From NCBI GenBank assembly GCA_965233625.1, contig OZ247499.1, positions 3,348,001 through 3,412,000 of the forward strand: 64,000 nucleotides of DNA, read 5' to 3'. Shown here piece by piece: positions 60,122 to 64,000 of this stretch. Within the stretch, counting starts at the first letter, position 1, and every line of letters starts with the position of its first letter. Both the position numbers and the translations under genes were made by a program. Origin of the DNA: G965233625 sp965233625. Lineage in GTDB: Bacteria; Planctomycetota; Planctomycetia; Pirellulales; Pirellulaceae. Under the pieces are notes generated by a model, which was not told the DNA's origin, made no database searches, and worked only from the letters and a program-made list of their open reading frames with translations.

Positions 60122-60756
60122 TCGGCGCTGACGCTGCGGAAACCCGTCAGGTTATTGCTGCTGTCTGCGTGTTGAAGTTCACCGCAGACGCCGAGGCCGC
60201 ACACGGGTTGTAGCTTGTCCGCCGTGTCGCCGCTGGAGCACCACTCGCGGAAGCCTTCTTCGCTGGATTCGCCACGCGCAAGAGTTGCCGCCACCTGCCA
60301 TTGTTGCCGCGTAGGAAGCTGCCGACCAATCCAGCGGGCGTAGGCATCCGCATCCTGGTGGGATACGTGAACAACAGGCGCGTTATCCCCAGGGGCAACG
60401 CCCACTCCCAGACCAAACGGCTGCTGCCAGTTGGCGCCGGCGATCCGCTCTGGCGGGCCATGGGGCGCGAAGTAAACCACGCTGTAGCCGCGGCGCTGGG
60501 CCGTCGTGCGGTATCCCGTGGCAGCCGTAAAGCGACGGAACTGAGCGTTGGTCACGGCGCGGACATCTATCTCAAAGCTGCCAGCGCCCGACGTGACCGT
60601 AAACGTACGGCCGTGATACACGCTGGCCGGCGGTGCGTTTTGCGAAGCACGCAGGTTGATATCTGGCAGCAGACACGCCGTCCAGCCCACAGCGGCAATG
60701 GCAAGAACCGCCACCGCCGTGTGCACCCAAGCCGGTGCTGCTTTCACCATTTTCAT
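60109..60756 (-). CDS. Short membrane-anchored FGE-like protein
   Basis: This 215-residue protein has one N-terminal membrane helix (about residues 10-30: AVAVLAIAAVGWTACLLP) and a shortened SUMF1-like domain: AVTNAQFRRFTAATGYRTTA, VVHVSHQDADAYARWIGRQL, PTRQQWQVAATLARG and FREWCSSGDTADKL. The usual LPTEAEWE is altered to LPTRQQWQ and the late RGGSW/Cys region is missing, so it is unlikely to make formylglycine. The 3' end overlaps yjbQ by 13 bases. Starts at 60756 or, 35 codons upstream, 60861 are both possible; neither has a strong ribosome site. Confidence 0.7.
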   Translation of the reverse strand: MKMVKAAPAWVHTAVAVLAIAAVGWTACLLPDINLRASQNAPPASVYHGRTFTVTSGAGSFEIDVRAVTNAQFRRFTAATGYRTTAQRRGYSVVYFAPHGPPERIAGANWQQPFGLGVGVAPGDNAPVVHVSHQDADAYARWIGRQLPTRQQWQVAATLARGESSEEGFREWCSSGDTADKLQPVCGLGVCGELQHADSSNNLTGFRSVSADHSP

Positions 60757-60867
60757 CGCGTTGCCATAGAATCTGCTCGTCCGAAAAACGCCGAGGCAGA
60801 AAAATAGCACAGTCGCGGCAGCGCGGTCGATAGCATCTCGACGGAGAAATCCGGCGCTCAAAAAGAA

Positions 60868-60900
60868 AGAACGCCCGCTACGTGATTCGGCGGACGTTCT
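60868..60900 (-). terminator. Terminator of the secreted Pro/Lys-rich protein gene
   Basis: AGAACG at 60868-60873 pairs with CGTTCT at 60895-60900, extended by CCGC/GCGG, and the A/G-rich run AAAAAGAAAG upstream on the plus strand reads as a U-rich tail on the minus strand. Confidence 0.75.
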
Positions 60901-60929
60901 GAGTTTATCGACTTATTGGAAGCGTGAAG

Positions 60930-61508
60930 TTACCTTCCTGCGTAGCCCGTGGCGGGAAGAACATGCACAGGCGAACCGCCACGCAGCAACTGCGTTCCAC
61001 CGAACCACTTGCTATCCGCGGCTGGTAAAGCTGAAGTCTGTGGTGCGGCGTCTTTCGCCTTCTTATCAGCCTTCCGCTGCTTAGCTTTCTTCTGCTTGTT
61101 CTTCGCCTTGTTACCTTTGGCCGGCTTACTCTTCTCCGGCATAGGTGGTTCAGGCATTGGCACGGGTGGTTCTGCACCGACCGATGGATCTGGCACAGGC
61201 GGGGCCTGCGGTCCAACCGCCGCGGGTGGGCGGGCGATGGTTGGCGGAAGGGCGTCGCCGGTGATGACCTGCGGATGAACCACAGGTGGCGTTGCACTGT
61301 GCTGGATCGTGGACGGTGTGTATTGGACAGGAGGGGAAACCTGTTGCGGCGCCGCATATTCCGTGGGCACCATCTGCGGCCGCATCGGTGCGGAGCAGCA
61401 AGCGGGAGCGTCGCAGCAGCCAAGCTTACGCTTGCCAGCTTCTGCCTGATGGCTGGAAACCGATCCAGCCACAACAGCTACGACCATAAACGTGCAAAAT
61501 TTCTGCAT
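60930..61508 (-). CDS. Secreted Pro-rich and Lys-rich hypothetical protein
   Basis: This 192-residue protein has a signal peptide (MQKFCTFMVVAVVAGSVSSH). A Cys-rich start of the mature chain (KLGCCDAPACCSAP) is followed by a Pro/Val/Gln-rich region. A Lys/Ala block (residues about 128-155, KGNKAKNKQKKAKQRKADKK) precedes a short C-terminal segment (WFGGTQLLRGGSPVHVLPAT). No catalytic motif. The low-complexity build suits a wall-associated or structural role; function unknown. ATG at 61508 has AGGA seven bases before it, and a terminator follows. Confidence 0.75.
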   Translation of the reverse strand: MQKFCTFMVVAVVAGSVSSHQAEAGKRKLGCCDAPACCSAPMRPQMVPTEYAAPQQVSPPVQYTPSTIQHSATPPVVHPQVITGDALPPTIARPPAAVGPQAPPVPDPSVGAEPPVPMPEPPMPEKSKPAKGNKAKNKQKKAKQRKADKKAKDAAPQTSALPAADSKWFGGTQLLRGGSPVHVLPATGYAGR

Positions 61509-61719
61509 ATCCGATTCCTTTCGTTAGAACGCCGGAAAGCGCCGGCTGATGGATCACGCATTTGAAATCGGCGTAGCTATGCGTACAGCACCACAACCAG
61601 CGGCAGAATCCCGCTGGTGCTGCCTGAAGAATGGCAACGGATCGCGATGGTTTGAACGGCCATAGCGCATTGCCCGGCTGGGTATTCAAACCGGCTGCGG
61701 GTTACCACTGCTGCGGCGT

Positions 61720-62778
61720 CTATTTACCCGTGCTGTTGATATAGTTTATCAACGCCCGCAGCCGGCCCAGATTGCGGCGGTTAAAGTGAAACGCCAGACG
61801 CGGTAGCTCCAGCAGTTCCGTTTCATCCCGTTCTGCAGGTAAGGGGCCTGTCTGTTCAAAGACGCCGTCCACCAGGATGTCCGCAAAGTCTGCGTTGACC
61901 GTGTCCATCTGCTCATCGGTAAGCCGCCGCTGCATGCGTAGGACCAGCTGATTCCGCACATACCGCATGCTGTGATACACGCGGAAGAAGTTCATGCACT
62001 CTTCAACCGCTTCTTCGCAATTGTCGGTCAGCAGATACAGGTTGAGGTCTTCCTCAGAGATCATGCCGTCGCCCAGCAGATGCTTGCGGATGAAGCTATC
62101 CAGCGTGGCCCAGTAGTCGCCGCCTGGTTCGTCCAGCAGCACCACGGGCGCCATGTCCCGCTTACCGGTTTGCAGCAGTGTGAGCACTTCCATCGCTTCG
62201 TCTAAGGTGCCCATGCCGCCAGGCAGGCAGACCAGCGCGTCGCACTCCTTCACAAACATCAGCTTGCGGGTGAAGAAGTACTTCATGTGCACCAGCTTCT
62301 TGTCGCCCTCGATCACCGCGTTTGAACCCTGTTCAAACGGCAGCATGATGTTCAGGCCCATCGACATCTCGCGCCCGGCGCCGACGTGCCCCGCTTCCAT
62401 GATGCCCTGTGCGGCGCCGGTGATGACCATCCAGTCACGTTCAGCCATCATGCGGCCCAGCGTCACCGCCTGCTTATAGGCGCCCGCCTCGGGATGCGTA
62501 CGCGCCGAACCAAAGACCGTCACCTTACGCATATGGCGGTACGGGGCGAAGACTTTGAACGCATAACGCAATTCCACCAGCGTCCGCGTAATAATCTTCA
62601 GATCGCCGCGCGAAATATCGCTGGAACCAAGTTTCTCAATCAAGCCGCCAATCTTCTCAAGCAGATCCTGATTGCGGTTCAGCTCTTCCGCGCTGTTGTC
62701 ATCCGTCAGCCGCTGTTCAAGCTGCGTTTCTTCCTCTTGTGGTAGATCTTCGTCAGGCAGATGGTGATTGGTAGGCAT
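61720..62778 (-). CDS. LOG-family (TIGR00730-type) Rossmann protein
   Basis: This 352-residue protein has a central LOG/lysine-decarboxylase-like domain with VTVFGSARTHPEAGAY, WMVITGAAQGIMEAGHVGAG and the diagnostic CLPGGMGTLDEAMEVLTLLQ (PGGxGTxxE). Plant and many bacterial LOG enzymes release cytokinin bases from nucleotide monophosphates; the longer planctomycete type with N- and C-terminal helical extensions may be a general nucleotide 5'-monophosphate nucleosidase (PpnN-like). Start ATG at 62778 is preferred over TTG at 62808. Confidence 0.88.
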   Translation of the reverse strand: MPTNHHLPDEDLPQEEETQLEQRLTDDNSAEELNRNQDLLEKIGGLIEKLGSSDISRGDLKIITRTLVELRYAFKVFAPYRHMRKVTVFGSARTHPEAGAYKQAVTLGRMMAERDWMVITGAAQGIMEAGHVGAGREMSMGLNIMLPFEQGSNAVIEGDKKLVHMKYFFTRKLMFVKECDALVCLPGGMGTLDEAMEVLTLLQTGKRDMAPVVLLDEPGGDYWATLDSFIRKHLLGDGMISEEDLNLYLLTDNCEEAVEECMNFFRVYHSMRYVRNQLVLRMQRRLTDEQMDTVNADFADILVDGVFEQTGPLPAERDETELLELPRLAFHFNRRNLGRLRALINYINSTGK

Positions 62779-62877
62779 AGGGTATCCGTACAAGTTAGTT
62801 AAAGGCAAAGGCGATTGTTGGTGCGCACATTTGTTGCGGACACAGCGTCGTGGCGTTATCCAGGCGCCGCATCTGGT

Positions 62878-62916
62878 CCCCTCGCCCCTCCGGGGAGAGG
62901 GTTAGGGTGAGGGGGG
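62878..62916. repeat. Short intergenic G/C-rich interspersed repeat
   Basis: The stretch reads CCCCTCGCCCCTCCGGGGAG followed by AGGGTTAGGGTGAGGGG. It is a near palindrome centred on TCCGGGGA. Near-identical CCCTCTCC...GGGTTAGGGTGAGGGG units are widely dispersed between genes in many bacteria; the function is unknown. Confidence 0.7.
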
Positions 62917-62970
62917 ATAGAATCCGTTGTGTCAGCTGCTTTGTGGAGTGAAATGATAACGGAGAAAAAA

Positions 62971-63144
62971 TCATTTCTTAAGTCGTGACAACAACGCTTC
63001 CGTGCGGCTCTTCGACTCTTCAACGCTCATCACGCGTCCCGCTTCAATATCCTTATACCCAGCCTGGATCGCATCGATATCGGACTGCTGGCTTTGCCGG
63101 TTTTCAGGGCGTCGATCCCGTGCGCGTAATCGTCGATGTTCCAT
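62971..63144 (-). CDS. Small protein resembling an addiction-module antitoxin tail
   Basis: This 57-residue protein has a basic N-terminus (MEHRRLRARDRRPENRQSQQ) and a C-terminal DIDAIQAGYKDIEAGRVMSVEESKSR pattern like the tail of ParD/RelB-type antitoxins. The start codon lies four bases beyond the stop of the SUKH gene, so translation is probably coupled. The N-terminal third overlaps, in another frame, a DNA stretch similar to the PDZ gene 3' end, so the present N-terminus may be a by-product of rearrangement. No toxin gene follows inside the window. Confidence 0.45.
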   Translation of the reverse strand: MEHRRLRARDRRPENRQSQQSDIDAIQAGYKDIEAGRVMSVEESKSRTEALLSRLKK

Positions 63145-63147
63145 CTT
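63095..63147 (-). repeat. Partial duplicate of the PDZ peptidase 3' end
   Basis: On the minus strand this stretch reads NIDDYAHGIDALKTGKA, against NIYDYTHAIEALKIGKA in the peptidase tail about 650 bases upstream in transcription. The DNA matches at about 33 of 43 bases by eye, with a 2-base gap. The two copies flank the SUKH gene. Confidence 0.45.
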
Positions 63148-63148
63148 A

Positions 63149-63610
63149 TCACCCGACCTGCTTTTTAATGAATTCGGCAAAGTCAGCCGCCACTCTCGAC
63201 CAGACAAGCGCAGCGTCGCTGGGTTCTTCAGAATACTCGTGATTCCATGCCCAGACTTCTAATTCAGCAGTGCCCGTCATTTGCTGAATTTTGAAACAGT
63301 ACAGACCGCCGCCCCAATCACTTGCGAAAGGGACCATTTCTTTCGACTTCACTTCTGGGATGAAGGGTGACATCTCCGAAATCTTTGTGAGCAAATCCAG
63401 ATACTCATCGCGTTGGACGCCAAAAAGCCTCACGAGGGTTAATTCGCCGCCGTTTATTTCCGCAATAAACTCTTTATAACTTGGCGGCAATTCAAAGCCC
63501 AGCGCGCGTTCTACCTCAACAACTGAAGCAGCGGATGCCCCTGGTTCCAACTCGTTGGAATCGGAATGCGTCCGCACAAACTCAAAGTACGATGGATCGA
63601 ATGCAGACAT
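63149..63610 (-). CDS. SMI1/KNR4 (SUKH) family protein
   Basis: This 153-residue protein has the SUKH pattern: SVVEVERALGFELPPSYKEF, IAEINGGELTLVRLFGVQRD and FASDWGGGLYCFKIQQMTGT. Bacterial SUKH proteins are often immunity proteins for contact-dependent or polymorphic toxins; no toxin gene is next to it, although an RHS remnant occurs at 18939-19433. ATG at 63610 (MSAFDPSYFEF) is preferred over a frame start 13 codons upstream. It lies between a PDZ peptidase tail and an antitoxin-like small gene, and is somewhat AT-richer than its neighbours. Confidence 0.85.
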   Translation of the reverse strand: MSAFDPSYFEFVRTHSDSNELEPGASAASVVEVERALGFELPPSYKEFIAEINGGELTLVRLFGVQRDEYLDLLTKISEMSPFIPEVKSKEMVPFASDWGGGLYCFKIQQMTGTAELEVWAWNHEYSEEPSDAALVWSRVAADFAEFIKKQVG

Positions 63611-63667
63611 TTGCACTACTCCCGGCCAATTCTCGCGATGATGATTCAACGGAATCGCAACGCATCA

Positions 63668-64000
63668 TCACTCACGCGAACCCGGCACCACGGTAAGCGT
63701 TACCGTTGCATTGCCGCGTTTGACGACCATCTTCACCGCTTTGCCGATCTTCAGCGCTTCGATGGCGTGCGTATAGTCGTAGATGTTTTCGATCTTTTTG
63801 CCTGCGAGGCCAATGATAATGTCGCCCTGCTGTACGCCGGCTTTATCCGCCGGGCCGTTCTTACGGGCGCCGCTAAGGAGCACACCTTTGACCTCTTCTG
63901 CGTAGTCAGGAATCGTACCGAGGTAGGCCCGTAGTCCGCCGCCGACCAGCTTGGATTCCTGGCGTTGCTGCTGAATGAAATCCGGCGCCTCTTCACGCAT
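63668..64000 (-). CDS. C-terminal PDZ part of a (probably M28-type) peptidase, 5' end missing
   Basis: The frame is open at the right edge, so only the last 110 codons are visible. They form a PDZ domain: GLRAYLGTIPDYAEEVKGVL, GPADKAGVQQGDIIIGLAGK and NIYDYTHAIEALKIGKAVKM. In planctomycetes this PDZ type commonly ends exported M28 zinc aminopeptidases, but the catalytic part is outside the window, so a serine protease or other PDZ protein is possible. The ATG at 64000 is just the first in-frame Met visible. Confidence 0.8.
   Translation of the reverse strand: MREEAPDFIQQQRQESKLVGGGLRAYLGTIPDYAEEVKGVLLSGARKNGPADKAGVQQGDIIIGLAGKKIENIYDYTHAIEALKIGKAVKMVVKRGNATVTLTVVPGSRE

Overview
The window reads as a chromosomal segment of a planctomycete (phylum Planctomycetota, probably class Planctomycetia). 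The reasons are the family content (paired DUF1552/DUF1592 proteins, cytochrome-c/WD40 proteins, a Tat-exported DUF3500 protein, a Cys-type sulfatase, the degenerate J-like N-terminus of the 8398-10536 protein, a DUF447 protein and many secreted proteins of unknown role), the moderately high GC, and the loose gene packing with frequent strand switches. I could not compare it with any database, so genus is not assigned.

Layout. 1-3635: 3' part of a very large modular surface/secretion-type protein (vWA tail, secretin-like STN domain, Gly-rich tract, TPR, YfaP-like domain, poly-Asn tail). 4059-5597: ComM/YifB ATPase. 5839-7446: an AT-richer island bracketed by small palindromes, with an HExxH zincin and a membrane-anchored DnaJ-type zinc finger. 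7541-18899: membrane and envelope genes (Yip1-like, J-like/PA14-like, alpha-2-macroglobulin, PilZ, PH domain, lipid kinase, Wzz-like). 18904-20720: a decayed zone with a frameshifted RHS remnant, an FGE-like gene and two copies of a REP-like repeat. 20719-35600: sulfatase, two-component pair, a MshEN/major-vault-protein-like fusion, FMN-dependent alpha-hydroxyacid oxidase, a three-gene sugar cassette and the DUF1592-DUF1552 operon.

35827-47213 is the functional core: a divergent PilZ protein with a FliM-like N-terminal peptide, then cheY, cheX, an unusual double winged-helix protein, a hybrid cheA, cheW, a large Cache-PAS-PAS chemoreceptor, cheB and cheR. This is a nearly complete chemotaxis set (no cheD seen). 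Further right, fliW and csrA (55014-56083) form the flagellin/CsrA homeostasis pair, so the segment carries much of the motility control of a swarmer cell. PilZ proteins and csrA point to c-di-GMP and post-transcriptional control of the same behaviour.

47330-64000 carries mixed housekeeping and planctomycete-specific genes, tRNA-Leu(UAG), a candidate small RNA with its own promoter and terminator (about 48764-48892), PQQ-propeller, serine hydrolase, cytochrome/WD40, DinB, DUF447, DUF3500, YjbQ, LOG-family and SUKH genes, and a truncated PDZ-containing peptidase tail at the right edge.

Most noteworthy: the bacterial vault-protein-like fusion (24578-26548), the PilZ/FliM-peptide protein beside cheY, the low-GC zincin/zinc-finger island, and the pyrimidine-rich candidate sRNA. 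All functional claims rest on reading motifs by eye; none was confirmed by a search.
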